Positions 23,227-31,540 of a stretch of DNA of 64,000 nucleotides are shown one piece after another; position 1 is the stretch's first letter; each line of letters begins with the position of its first letter. Location of the stretch: positions 1 through 64,000 of the forward strand of contig NZ_BAFX01000200.1 of assembly GCF_000308815.1 (NCBI RefSeq), written 5' to 3'. The notes beneath the pieces are model-generated. The model did no database searches, was not told where the DNA came from, and saw only the letters and a list, made by a program, of their open reading frames with translations. The stretch comes from Nocardia concava NBRC 100430 (GTDB taxonomy: Bacteria; Actinomycetota; Actinomycetes; Mycobacteriales; Mycobacteriaceae). Position numbers and translations under genes: made by a program.

Positions 23227-24831
23227 TTGGTCGAGCAGCTCCGGGCGGGAGTGAACTTCGCCGGGTATCGGGTCGAGCGTTTGCTGGGCACCGGTGGGAT
23301 GGGTGAGGTGTATCTGGCCCATGATCGGGATCTACCCAGGTTCGTCGCGTTGAAGTTGCTCAACCGGGTGGCAAGTGACGACGACGAGACCCGGCAGCGG
23401 TTCCTGCGGGAAGCCAATATCATTGCGCGGCTCGCGCACCCGAACATCGTGACGATCTACGCGCGCGGTGAGGAGCAGGGGCGGCTGTGGCTGGCCATGG
23501 CCTATGTCGACGGCTCGGATCTGTCCGCCGAACTGCTGTCCGGGCCGCTGGATCCGCAGCGGGCCGCCGCCATCACCGCCGATCTGGCCCGCGCCCTGGA
23601 CTACGCCCACGACGCCGGCGTGTTGCACCGCGACGTCAAGCCCGCCAACGTGCTGCTCACCGCGCAACCGCGAGAATGGGCGCTGCTCAGCGACTTCGGC
23701 ATCGCGCACTCCAATCACGAGGTGCGCGGCATCACCGAGAACGGGGAGGTGATGGCCAGCTTCCAGTACACCGCACCCGAACGATTCAGCGGCGAGGCGC
23801 TTGTCGACCGTCGCGCCGACGTCTACTCCCTCGGCTGCACCCTGTTCGAAATGCTCACCGGTGCACCGCCCTACGCCGAGACCGATCTGCCGCGCCTGAT
23901 CTACGGGCATGTCAGCGCCCCGGTGCCTTCTGTGCGCGACCGGAATCCGGCCCTGCCCGCCGCGCTGGATCCCGTCCTGGCTCGTGCCATGGCCAAAGAT
24001 CCCCGCCAGCGATTCGGCACCTGCACAGAACTTTCCGATGCCGTGGCCGAGGCCCTGACACCGCGCCTCGCCGCTCGCACCTCGACCTCGCGTACCCCCG
24101 CCTCACGTTCGGCGTCCGCGCGCGCCGCCGCGCGCACCCCGGGCTCGCTGGTGCGTGATTCCGGCGCGTCATCGCGCGACACGGGCAGGTCATCTCGCGA
24201 CACCGGTAGGGCACTGCGGGAATCCGGCAGGCACAGCGCAACTCCGCCGCCGCACCATTGGGCGAAATCCCGTGCCCTGCTGGTCGTCCTGACCGTCGTC
24301 GTCTCGACAGGGGCCGTGGCCGCCGCCATCGGACTGCTGTCCACCCTCATGGGCTCGAGCTCCCGCGAGGACGCGCTACTAACCACCACCCCCCGAACCA
24401 CCCCGCCCCGAGTCACCCCCACCACTCCGCTCAACGCCTCCGCGGGCATCGCCGCCGACGGCTGCCCCACCCGCCGCACCCCGGACTCCGTCTCCGGCAC
24501 CGACTCCGGCAGCACCGCCACCGCCCCCGACGCCATCCTCGGCTTCCAATATGCCTACTACGTCCTCCGCTCCGGCCCCGCCGCCCGCCAATTCGTCGCC
24601 GAGGACTCACCCAGCGTCGCCGACGCCCCCCAAATCCAAACCGGCATCGACTCCGTCCCACCCGGCACCCGCTACTGCGTCCAAGTAACCCGCCTAACCC
24701 CCACCGACAACGACCACTGGTCCGTCAAAATCACCCAACAACCCCCCGGCCAACTCCCCGACGTCTTCACCCAAACCATCACCACCCGAACCCAAGACAC
24801 CCGAACCCTCATCATGTCCATCGACGAGTAA
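23227..24831 (+). CDS. PknB-type transmembrane serine/threonine kinase
   Basis: Membrane kinase of 534 residues. The kinase domain (about 10-275) has GTGGMGEVY, the catalytic lysine in VALKLL, HRDVKPANVLL and DFGIAHS. Then comes a Ser/Arg/Thr-rich linker with four 7-residue repeats (LVRDSGA, SSRDTGR twice, ALRESGR), one membrane helix (ALLVVLTVVVSTGAVAAAIG) and an extracytoplasmic domain of about 150 residues with two cysteines. There are no PASTA repeats. TTG 23227 is taken as start because GGGAGG lies 6 bases ahead; GTG 23164 is the alternative. Codon use in the last 450 bases shifts to C- and A-rich triplets. Confidence 0.9.
   Translation: MVEQLRAGVNFAGYRVERLLGTGGMGEVYLAHDRDLPRFVALKLLNRVASDDDETRQRFLREANIIARLAHPNIVTIYARGEEQGRLWLAMAYVDGSDLSAELLSGPLDPQRAAAITADLARALDYAHDAGVLHRDVKPANVLLTAQPREWALLSDFGIAHSNHEVRGITENGEVMASFQYTAPERFSGEALVDRRADVYSLGCTLFEMLTGAPPYAETDLPRLIYGHVSAPVPSVRDRNPALPAALDPVLARAMAKDPRQRFGTCTELSDAVAEALTPRLAARTSTSRTPASRSASARAAARTPGSLVRDSGASSRDTGRSSRDTGRALRESGRHSATPPPHHWAKSRALLVVLTVVVSTGAVAAAIGLLSTLMGSSSREDALLTTTPRTTPPRVTPTTPLNASAGIAADGCPTRRTPDSVSGTDSGSTATAPDAILGFQYAYYVLRSGPAARQFVAEDSPSVADAPQIQTGIDSVPPGTRYCVQVTRLTPTDNDHWSVKITQQPPGQLPDVFTQTITTRTQDTRTLIMSIDE
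24148..24231 (+). repeat. Four 21-bp tandem units in the kinase linker
   Basis: Units at 24148, 24169, 24190 and 24211 encode LVRDSGA, SSRDTGR, SSRDTGR and ALRESGR. The middle two are nearly identical at DNA level. They place Ser/Thr and Arg/Asp at a fixed 7-residue spacing in the juxtamembrane region. Confidence 0.85.
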
Positions 24832-24882
24832 CCCACCTAGCCACCCACCCCCGTTCGGCTGACGCGGCTATCCAACCTCCAG

Positions 24883-26025
24883 TTGCGAACCCCGCCACCG
24901 CCTGTCACCATCGGCCCTCATGACCGGAAGAATCGAGTCCTCCACCGCGCGGTGAGCGCGATCATCGGCTCGGCCCAGCCCAGCCCCCAGACATCCTTCT
25001 ACAACCATGCCCTTGCCCTTGCCCGTAGATACCCGGGCGTTCCACTTCCTCATGAAGGCCGACCGTATCCGGACGCCGAACGCCGGAGCGTTCGCGAGGG
25101 AAATGGTGAGAGGGCCGATTTCCAGGGCACCCGTACGGCCCGTCTGATCGATGAATACTTCAGCGTGCCAAGGGAAAATCGCGATATCGGACGGCTCTGC
25201 CGCGAGGTTGTCGAGTACGACATCGAGAGTGCCCTGTGGCCGTCGATGGCGGAGGCGATCAACCGCGCGGACCCGGATCAAGCTCGCGAACTCGGTCGTC
25301 GTCTCACCCGCACCAGCGTCGACGAGAACCCGACAGTGCTCGGCATGGCAATTCTCGCCGCAGTCGGAACCGAAGAAGACGTCTTCCTGATCCAGACGAT
25401 CGGATTGCTGTCCAACACCTTCGGACTGCTCGCCGCCCAGGCTCTCGTGCGGCTTCCCGATGCCACGACCAACCTCATCTGGCTCGCTGACCGCACCGCG
25501 GGCTGGGGTCGCGTGTATCTCGTCCAAACCATCTGCGAGCTCAACGATCCCGCAGCTGAACCGTGGCTACTCCGCAAGGCCTGCGATGGTTACCACCTCA
25601 ACGGCTACTACGCCTACAAGGTTGCCTGTGCCGCGCCGATCCACCGCGCGATAGCGGCACCGGACGCCGACGAGGCACTCATCGACCACACCGGAGACCT
25701 GATGTCCAAGCTGGTCTGGAGTGACAGCATGGGCGGCACCATCTGGGACTACGAACACGCCGAACAGGTTCTCGCCGATTACCTCTCGCACACGCGCGCG
25801 CTCACATCCACCGAGATCCGATATCGCTGGCTATGGGTCCTCGCCCGCTTTCTGGACGGTCACCCGAACCCGCCACCACCGAACTGGAAAACCGTGGAGT
25901 CACTACGAACCAGCTACTGGTCACTCCTCGCCACCCCGCCATGGCATTCCGTCGTCGCGGCATCCACCAGCAGCAACGAACGTATCGATCTCTGTCAGCA
26001 GTGGTCTTCTACGAAGAGCATGTGA
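24883..26025 (+). CDS. Hypothetical helical-repeat-like protein, start uncertain
   Basis: Open frame of up to 380 residues, mostly alpha-helical in appearance (LLAAQALVRLPDATTNLIWL; TEEDVFLIQTIGLLSNTFG), which suggests HEAT- or ARM-like repeats. No signal peptide or membrane segment is visible. The start is unclear: TTG 24883 lacks an SD site, and GTG 24952 is the next option. An ATG at 24920 is out of frame and soon stops, so a frameshifted 5' end is possible. The 3' end overlaps the convergent small gene by 31 bases. Base composition is a little less GC-biased than its neighbours. I do not recognise the family. Confidence 0.6.
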   Translation: MRTPPPPVTIGPHDRKNRVLHRAVSAIIGSAQPSPQTSFYNHALALARRYPGVPLPHEGRPYPDAERRSVREGNGERADFQGTRTARLIDEYFSVPRENRDIGRLCREVVEYDIESALWPSMAEAINRADPDQARELGRRLTRTSVDENPTVLGMAILAAVGTEEDVFLIQTIGLLSNTFGLLAAQALVRLPDATTNLIWLADRTAGWGRVYLVQTICELNDPAAEPWLLRKACDGYHLNGYYAYKVACAAPIHRAIAAPDADEALIDHTGDLMSKLVWSDSMGGTIWDYEHAEQVLADYLSHTRALTSTEIRYRWLWVLARFLDGHPNPPPPNWKTVESLRTSYWSLLATPPWHSVVAASTSSNERIDLCQQWSSTKSM

Positions 26026-26309
26026 CGGTCTGCGGGCGCGCGGAACTCGTGCGCGAGGTAGCGTCCCGTTGCCCAGTCTCCACCGGGTCCCATATAGCTG
26101 ACTTTGACCTTGTCCCAAAGAGTTGAACGTTCGTCGTCGGTGATGAGTCGGGGGTGAGTGCCGCCCATCTCACCGAGCACGACGGCTGCCGCACCATTGT
26201 TGATCAGACGTCGGGCGACGCGGAGGTCGATCCGCTTCTTCCGAAGTCGCCAGGTGGTGCCTTCGTCGTCCAATAGATCAACGGGAGGTTGGAGCCGGTC
26301 GGGATTCAT
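25995..26309 (-). CDS. Small hypothetical protein (104 aa)
   Basis: Starts MNPDRLQPPVDLLDDEG at 26309 with AGGA 8 bases upstream. The basic-acidic sequence with TWRLRKKRIDLRVARRLI suggests a nucleic-acid- or protein-binding small protein, but no family is recognised. It is convergent with, and overlaps by 31 bases, the preceding unknown gene; such overlap of two unknown genes suggests an accessory pair. Confidence 0.6.
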   Translation of the reverse strand: MNPDRLQPPVDLLDDEGTTWRLRKKRIDLRVARRLINNGAAAVVLGEMGGTHPRLITDDERSTLWDKVKVSYMGPGGDWATGRYLAHEFRAPADRHMLFVEDHC

Positions 26310-26386
26310 CGGAAATTCCTGCACAGCGTGCAGTATTCGATATCCCGCCCGACCATGTCACCTGGATTTCGGTGAGCGTCGATGGC

Positions 26387-26593
26387 TCACGAAAGGTGCA
26401 TCAGGTTGCCGGAGATGGAGAAGAGGCTCTTGCCGAGCTTCACGACCGGGATGCCGATCGGCGCCAGGATGATGGTGATGGACAGGATCATTCCGACCAG
26501 CCAGACCAGTCCCGCGACGATACCCAGCACTGCGCCGAGCACGGCTCCGAGGATGCCCAATACCGCACCCAATAGTTTGTTCAAAGCTCCCAT
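26387..26593 (-). CDS. Small hydrophobic membrane protein
   Basis: 68 residues, starting MGALNKLLG behind a near-perfect AGGAGG site 5 bases ahead. Almost the whole protein is hydrophobic, with a Gly/Ala/Leu/Val-rich stretch (GAVLGILGAVLGAVLGIVAG) and a second helix (ILSITIILAPIGIPVV), so it should span the membrane twice. A GTGAGC-N7-GCTCAC stem overlaps its 3' end. Function unknown. Confidence 0.7.
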   Translation of the reverse strand: MGALNKLLGAVLGILGAVLGAVLGIVAGLVWLVGMILSITIILAPIGIPVVKLGKSLFSISGNLMHLS

Positions 26594-26742
26594 GATGACC
26601 TCCTGAGTCATTCAGGGAATAACCCGTTGAGCGGATCGCATGCAGCGAGCGATCGGCTGCAGGACCGGTTGTCGAGAAACGTTTTTCGAGCCCGGGCGAA
26701 AGAGGTGGCGCGGATACTGGGTGGGAGCTTGGAGGAGGCGTC

Positions 26743-28197
26743 GTGGATCTTCGGGCACCCGTGTGCGTGGTGGGCGCTGGGCAGAGTGGGATTCTCGTGG
26801 CGGCGAAGTTGCGGGAGTTGGGGTTCGAGCGGGTCGATGTGTTCGAGGCGCGGCCGCAGATCGGGGGGTACTGCGAGACCGCGACGGTGGCGGGTGAGGT
26901 GTACGACTTCCAGGCGCACCTGGTGATTCAGCAGGACTTCGGGGAGGGGTTCGCGGGGACGGCGATTCATGGGTTGCTGGAGCGGCATCCGGTCGAGATG
27001 CAAACCGAGGCTTTGTATTTCGTGGGGCGATCGCGATCGGGGAAGCCCCGGATAGGGGTGCCGCCCCATTTCGTGCCGCTGTTCGCGGCCTTGACGCCGG
27101 AACAGGTGGCGGATCAGATCGCCGAGGCGTGGACGATCATCGAAGGGGCGGTGCGGGATCGGCGCGGGCCGGGAATGAACGGGCTGGCGTTCGACCGCCG
27201 GGCCGGGGAGACCTGGGAGACATATCGGGCTCGGCACGCACCGCTGGTGGGGGAGGTGCTGCAGGGTCTGACCCTGTACGCGAACATGCGGCGGCCGCGG
27301 CAGCCGGCCGAGAGCGTCATCAATATCAATGCGCATATCTCGGGGCATGTCTCGCAGTTGGCGAAAATGATGTTGTCGGCGTACCCGGGGCAGCGGGCGG
27401 ACCTGCTGAAACGCCTGCCTGAATCACTTGTCGCGCAGATGAATTCGACTCGGCCGGTCACTCTCAGCTTCCGGCGGGGTTTCATCGATCTGCTCCGGCG
27501 TATCGTCGCGGACAATCGAATCGAGGTGACGGTCGACGCTCCGGTGACGCGGATCGAACCGCTCGGTGCGGAAGGTGTTCGCGTCAGTTATCGACGCGCC
27601 GGCGTGGAGTGCTCCGCACTGTATTCCCGGGTGGTGGTCACGACGCGGCCCGCACAGATTCGGGAGATGTTCCCCGGCGGGCAGATACGGGACCTTTTCG
27701 ACGAACGGAACTGCCCGCGCACCTGGACCCGCAGCTACCTCATCCGAGTTCACAACGAGCTCATCGCGTTCCCTCGTGGCGTCGATGACCCCGAACCGCT
27801 GGGGTTTTGGGTGATCGACCCGTACGGGAGCTACACCGACACCGATCCCGAACAGGCCCTCCATCGGATTACCGCGGCCAACAAGCAGCACCCGGGTCCG
27901 TACTGGGTGTGCTTCAGCAATTCGGACAGATCGGTGTCCGACGCGCAGGCCTGGGCCCTGGCGAAGGAGAGCCTCTTCCTCTTCGAGGACCCGGAGCTGA
28001 TCACGGAGACCATCGCCGAATGGCCCGCATATCCGAGCGCCGCGGCAATACGCGACGGCTGGCTCGACCGTGTGGAGGCCACACAGGGACACAACGGCAT
28101 CTACTTCGCCGGGGAAATTCTGTCCGGACCGACTATCGAGTGCATCAGTTCCTTTGTGCAGGAAGTGATCCCGCGGTGGTTCGCCCCCGGAACCTGA
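26743..28197 (+). CDS. FAD-dependent oxidoreductase (amine oxidase/desaturase-like)
   Basis: Flavoprotein of 484 residues starting at GTG 26743 with GGAGGAGG 5 bases upstream. The N-terminal Rossmann FAD motif is clear (VCVVGAGQSGILVAAKL), followed by FEARPQIGGYCETA. The C-terminal part has the closing FAD-contact segment (GIYFAGEILSGPTIECI). It lacks an NADPH motif, so it is closer to amine oxidase or phytoene-desaturase-type enzymes than to monooxygenases. It precedes the DPPR synthase-like gene by 202 bases in the same direction. Substrate unknown; a lipid or polyprenyl substrate is a guess from context. Confidence 0.8.
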   Translation: MDLRAPVCVVGAGQSGILVAAKLRELGFERVDVFEARPQIGGYCETATVAGEVYDFQAHLVIQQDFGEGFAGTAIHGLLERHPVEMQTEALYFVGRSRSGKPRIGVPPHFVPLFAALTPEQVADQIAEAWTIIEGAVRDRRGPGMNGLAFDRRAGETWETYRARHAPLVGEVLQGLTLYANMRRPRQPAESVININAHISGHVSQLAKMMLSAYPGQRADLLKRLPESLVAQMNSTRPVTLSFRRGFIDLLRRIVADNRIEVTVDAPVTRIEPLGAEGVRVSYRRAGVECSALYSRVVVTTRPAQIREMFPGGQIRDLFDERNCPRTWTRSYLIRVHNELIAFPRGVDDPEPLGFWVIDPYGSYTDTDPEQALHRITAANKQHPGPYWVCFSNSDRSVSDAQAWALAKESLFLFEDPELITETIAEWPAYPSAAAIRDGWLDRVEATQGHNGIYFAGEILSGPTIECISSFVQEVIPRWFAPGT

Positions 28198-28243
28198 CAA
28201 TCGGAGTGCGCCGCAGCAGGTTCCGGGCGTCAACGAACTGTTA

Positions 28244-28259
28244 GATCTTTCAAAAGATC
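28244..28259. promoter_or_regulatory. 16-bp palindrome between the flavoprotein and DPPR synthase genes
   Basis: GATCTTT-CA-AAAGATC, perfect 7-bp arms, 47 bases after the flavoprotein stop and 141 before the DPPR synthase start. It may be an operator. As a transcript hairpin it is short and AU-rich. Confidence 0.5.
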
Positions 28260-28399
28260 GACCCCAGGACATATGGGTGGGTGTTTGGGAGTATGTCGGG
28301 GGCGGTGCCGTGGGTTGACGCGATCGCGGAGCCGTCGAAGCGCAGTGCTCGCCGCGCGGAAAGAGATTCTTCCGCGCCATAGGAAGCAATCAGGTTGAT

Positions 28400-29347
28400 A
28401 TGAGCGAAGAGCCGACCACCATCGAACTCGACGAGGCCGTCCTCAGCGGACCGCCCAAGACCCTGACCGGCGGGCTGGTCAAAGCCCTGCGGCCACGTCA
28501 GTGGGTGAAGAACGTGCTGGTGCTGGCCGCACCGCTGGCGGCGGGCACGATTCCGGGTACCGACACCTTTGCCATCTCCGATCTCACCCGGGATCTGCAC
28601 ATCGGTATCGCGTTCGTGGTGTTCTGCCTGGCGGCGTCGGGGATCTACCTGGTCAACGACTCGCTCGATGTGGAAGCCGACCGAGCGCATCCGACCAAAC
28701 GCTTCCGCCCGATCGCCGCCGGGGTGGTTCCGGTGCGTCTGGCCTACGCGCTGTCGGTGGTGCTGCTGACCGCCTCGATCCTGATCTCGTTCGCGGCGAC
28801 ATGGCAACTGGCCGTGGTGATGGCTGTGTACGTCGGCATCCAATTGGCCTACTGCTTCGGTCTCAAGCATCAGGCGGTCCTCGACATCTGCATCGTGTCA
28901 TCGGGTTTCCTGTTGCGCGCGGTTGCCGGTGGTGCGGCGGCGAATATTCATCTGTCCCAATGGTTCTTGCTGATCGCGGCGTTCGGTTCGCTGTTCATGG
29001 CCGCGGGCAAACGCTATGCCGAGTTGAAAATCGCGCTGGACACCGGCGCGAAGATTCGTCAGTCGTTGCAGTACTACACGCCGACCTATCTCCGTTTCGT
29101 CTGGACCTTGTCGGGCACCGCGGTCGTGGTCTTCTACGGGCTGTGGGCGTTCGAGCCCGACCACAAGGACAACCCGTGGTTCGCGATCTCGATGATTCCC
29201 TTCACAATCTGCATCCTGCGGTACGCGGTCGACGTCGATGGGGCCGCAGCCGGTGAACCCGAAGAGATCGTGCTCGGCGACCGCACGCTGCAGTCACTGG
29301 CCCTGGCGTGTGCCGCAACAATCGGCATAGCCGTCTACCTCACCTGA
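28400..29347 (+). CDS. ubiA: Decaprenyl-phosphate phosphoribosyltransferase (DPPR synthase), UbiA family
   Basis: Polytopic membrane enzyme of 315 residues with about eight helices. It closely follows mycobacterial Rv3806c: KALRPRQWVKNVLVLAAPLA, the Asp-rich motif LVNDSLDVEADRAHPTKRF with IAAGVVP, YCFGLKHQAV, FGSLFMAAGKRYAEL and ILRYAVDVDG. The known reaction joins decaprenyl phosphate and PRPP, the first step to decaprenyl-phosphoryl-arabinose for cell-wall arabinan. In this order the gene normally sits in the arabinogalactan cluster; here none of those neighbours is present, so this may be a second copy. It has 13 more residues than Rv3806c as I recall it, mostly at the N-terminus. Confidence 0.88.
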   Translation: MSEEPTTIELDEAVLSGPPKTLTGGLVKALRPRQWVKNVLVLAAPLAAGTIPGTDTFAISDLTRDLHIGIAFVVFCLAASGIYLVNDSLDVEADRAHPTKRFRPIAAGVVPVRLAYALSVVLLTASILISFAATWQLAVVMAVYVGIQLAYCFGLKHQAVLDICIVSSGFLLRAVAGGAAANIHLSQWFLLIAAFGSLFMAAGKRYAELKIALDTGAKIRQSLQYYTPTYLRFVWTLSGTAVVVFYGLWAFEPDHKDNPWFAISMIPFTICILRYAVDVDGAAAGEPEEIVLGDRTLQSLALACAATIGIAVYLT

Positions 29348-29378
29348 GCGCCCATCACGCGGCACCGGTTCGTGTTGT

Positions 29379-30257
29379 TCAAGCGATGGGGTACAGGACG
29401 AAGCGGGGGAAAGCGCGGCGCGTGGGTGAGTCGCCGATCTCGTTGATCGCCGCGCGGATTTCGCGGAGATCGGCGGTGGTCATTTCCAGTGGGGGCTCGT
29501 CGGGCTGGTAGGTGGTGCGGATCGGGTAGTCCACGCGCGGCTCGGTGGTCATCTCGATGTGGCAGCCGAGAATGTGAGTGACCGAACGGCGGTCGCAGAA
29601 CTCGATCAGGCGGTCGATGCTGCGGGTGAAGGCCGCCCAGTTCTGGATGTAGAGCCGGCCGGGGTAGACCGTGTCGCCGGTGAGCAGGAACCCGGTCCAT
29701 GGATCGTGGAACGTGACTGCCGCCTCATGGTGGCCCGGGGTGGCCAGGCACTCCAGCACGCGGCCGCCCAGGTCGATCCGAACCACGGCGTCGGGGTCCT
29801 CACGGAATCCGAAGTACTTCCAGGCCGTGGCCATGTCGGCGCCGACCACCGTGGTGTCGGGGCGGTCGGTGAACTGGCTGTCGCCGGCGATGTGGTCGCT
29901 ATGCGGATGGGTGTGCAGCACCAGCAGGTGATACCCCTGCCGAGGATTTCGCGCGAGCCAGCTCTCGACGAGCTCGTCGACCACGCGGCGCAACGGGAAG
30001 AACTCGGCGGATGTGGTGGCGCCGGTGTCGATCAGCACCGCGCGAGTGTTTCCGAACAGCAAGAACAGAAATGGGGCCTCGTAATTGATCGCCATGTTCT
30101 GCCGGAGAATGACGGTGTGCTCGTCGTAGGCGTACACCTGGATGTCTTCGTCCGTGTTGTGCTTGGCTGACGGGGAGCCGTGGATCCACCGGACATCCAG
30201 TGCACGAGCCTGGGGAGTCGCTGCGGTGAAATCGATCAGCGATATGCCGGCGTTCAT
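29379..30257 (-). CDS. Metallo-beta-lactamase-fold hydrolase
   Basis: Protein of 292 residues with the dinuclear zinc signature HTHPHSDHIAG (near residue 115), a downstream His in TPGHHEAA, an Asp in LTGDTVYPG and a last His in LGCHIEM. The start at 30257 has GAGGAG 5 bases ahead. It lacks a signal peptide. The fold covers lactonases, glyoxalase II-like thioesterases and others, so the activity is open. It is convergent with the DPPR synthase gene and downstream of the alpha/beta hydrolase on the same strand. Confidence 0.85.
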   Translation of the reverse strand: MNAGISLIDFTAATPQARALDVRWIHGSPSAKHNTDEDIQVYAYDEHTVILRQNMAINYEAPFLFLLFGNTRAVLIDTGATTSAEFFPLRRVVDELVESWLARNPRQGYHLLVLHTHPHSDHIAGDSQFTDRPDTTVVGADMATAWKYFGFREDPDAVVRIDLGGRVLECLATPGHHEAAVTFHDPWTGFLLTGDTVYPGRLYIQNWAAFTRSIDRLIEFCDRRSVTHILGCHIEMTTEPRVDYPIRTTYQPDEPPLEMTTADLREIRAAINEIGDSPTRRAFPRFVLYPIA

Positions 30258-30416
30258 GAGGCCTCCTCGAGTGCGTCGTCTTTGCAGGCCGGGTACGGCG
30301 CATCTCGTCCGGGGTAGGCCGCTACAAGCCTCCGCGGGGAAGCTACCACGGCACAGGACAAGCGATCATCCCCAGACCCGACGACGACAGCCCCGACAAT
30401 GCCCCGGGCCGTTGGT

Positions 30417-31316
30417 TCATACGAGGCGGTCGAGGATGGCTGCCAGCTCGTGTGCTTGCAGAACGACACTCACGTGTCCGGCCGCCAGATCGTGTACGTC
30501 GAAGGGGTTGTCGGGGGTGAGGTGGTCGGCGTCGTCGATCATTTTCGTCGCCAACGCCGGAGAGATCACGTTGTCTCGGGTGAGACGGATGTAGCTGTGC
30601 GGAATCCGGCCCCAGGTATCGGCGTCCACCAGGGCGTCGGCGAAGCTCGTCTGGGCTCCGTCCTCGGGCTGCATGCCGAAGTTGATCACCGTCAACGTCT
30701 GTTCCAGGCTGGCTTCGGGCATGTTGGTCCGCCGAAAGCCTTCCAGTGCCAGTAGATCTGGGGACCGGAGGTTGAATCGGATGAGGCCACGCGATACCTG
30801 CTCCATTCCTAGAAACAGCGAGTGCTCGGTGTCCGGGACCGGCACATCCTTCATGGCCTCGGGGGTCTGACTCAGCGCTATCGCGCTGGGTGCAGCCGGC
30901 GTTGATGGACAGAACGCGGAGAGATAGACAAGCCGGTGGATGGCTTCGGGGATGGCATTGCCGACCAGACCGATCGTGATCCCCCCGAGGCTGTGGCCCA
31001 CCAGGATGACAGGACCGTACCGCAGAACCCGCTGTACTACCGCGATCACGTGGGTGACGTTGTCCTGCACCGTAATTGCGGACATCGGCGATGCCGACGC
31101 GGCGAACGCGGCAAGGTCCTGCGTCTGGTAGGTCAGCGGAATCGAGGCGTCGAGCCCGTGTCCGGGAAGATCGACAGCCAAACCGCGGTGACCGAGCAGA
31201 GCGAGTTCACGAATCACAGGAGCCCAGTAGAAGCTGTTGCTGTTCAGTCCGTGTACGAACACGAACGTCGGAGCGGTGGAAGCTGTTTCGTCATCGTGCT
31301 GAGCGGAGTCGATCAT
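30417..31316 (-). CDS. Alpha/beta hydrolase
   Basis: Hydrolase of 299 residues starting MIDSAQHDDET at 31316, chosen because AAGGA is 6 bases ahead (an upstream ATG at 31337 lacks one). It has the oxyanion segment FVHGLNSNSFYW, nucleophile elbow VGHSLGG and final His in AAGHVSV. The overall pattern resembles plant methylesterase/hydroxynitrile-lyase-like and bacterial salicylate-esterase-like hydrolases. It is divergent from the IS30-HTH/MarR regulator (224-base gap), which is therefore its likely regulator. Confidence 0.85.
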   Translation of the reverse strand: MIDSAQHDDETASTAPTFVFVHGLNSNSFYWAPVIRELALLGHRGLAVDLPGHGLDASIPLTYQTQDLAAFAASASPMSAITVQDNVTHVIAVVQRVLRYGPVILVGHSLGGITIGLVGNAIPEAIHRLVYLSAFCPSTPAAPSAIALSQTPEAMKDVPVPDTEHSLFLGMEQVSRGLIRFNLRSPDLLALEGFRRTNMPEASLEQTLTVINFGMQPEDGAQTSFADALVDADTWGRIPHSYIRLTRDNVISPALATKMIDDADHLTPDNPFDVHDLAAGHVSVVLQAHELAAILDRLV

Positions 31317-31540
31317 CGGGTTCCTTCCCGCCTGCAATATTCAGTCCGTGCCGAACGGTAGATCCCTTGCATCGAGGATCAACTCGCATATCTGGAGAAA
31401 CGCTGATTTACGCAGCTAAAGTGCATATCGCGAATGCAATGACCGTGCCGTGAAACGCAAAGGCGATCAGTCGATTTGCAATGAGATGCCGTTGAACGCA
31501 TGTTGACGCGGCACCGCGACGACGAAGGGGAAGCGCACCG
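31317..31540. promoter_or_regulatory. Divergent promoter region with an inverted repeat at 31422-31438
   Basis: TGCAT-N7-ATGCA at 31422-31438, with TCGCGA inside the spacer, lies midway between the divergent hydrolase and regulator genes. The region is AT-richer than its surroundings. It is the natural place for autoregulation and for control of the hydrolase. Confidence 0.5.
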
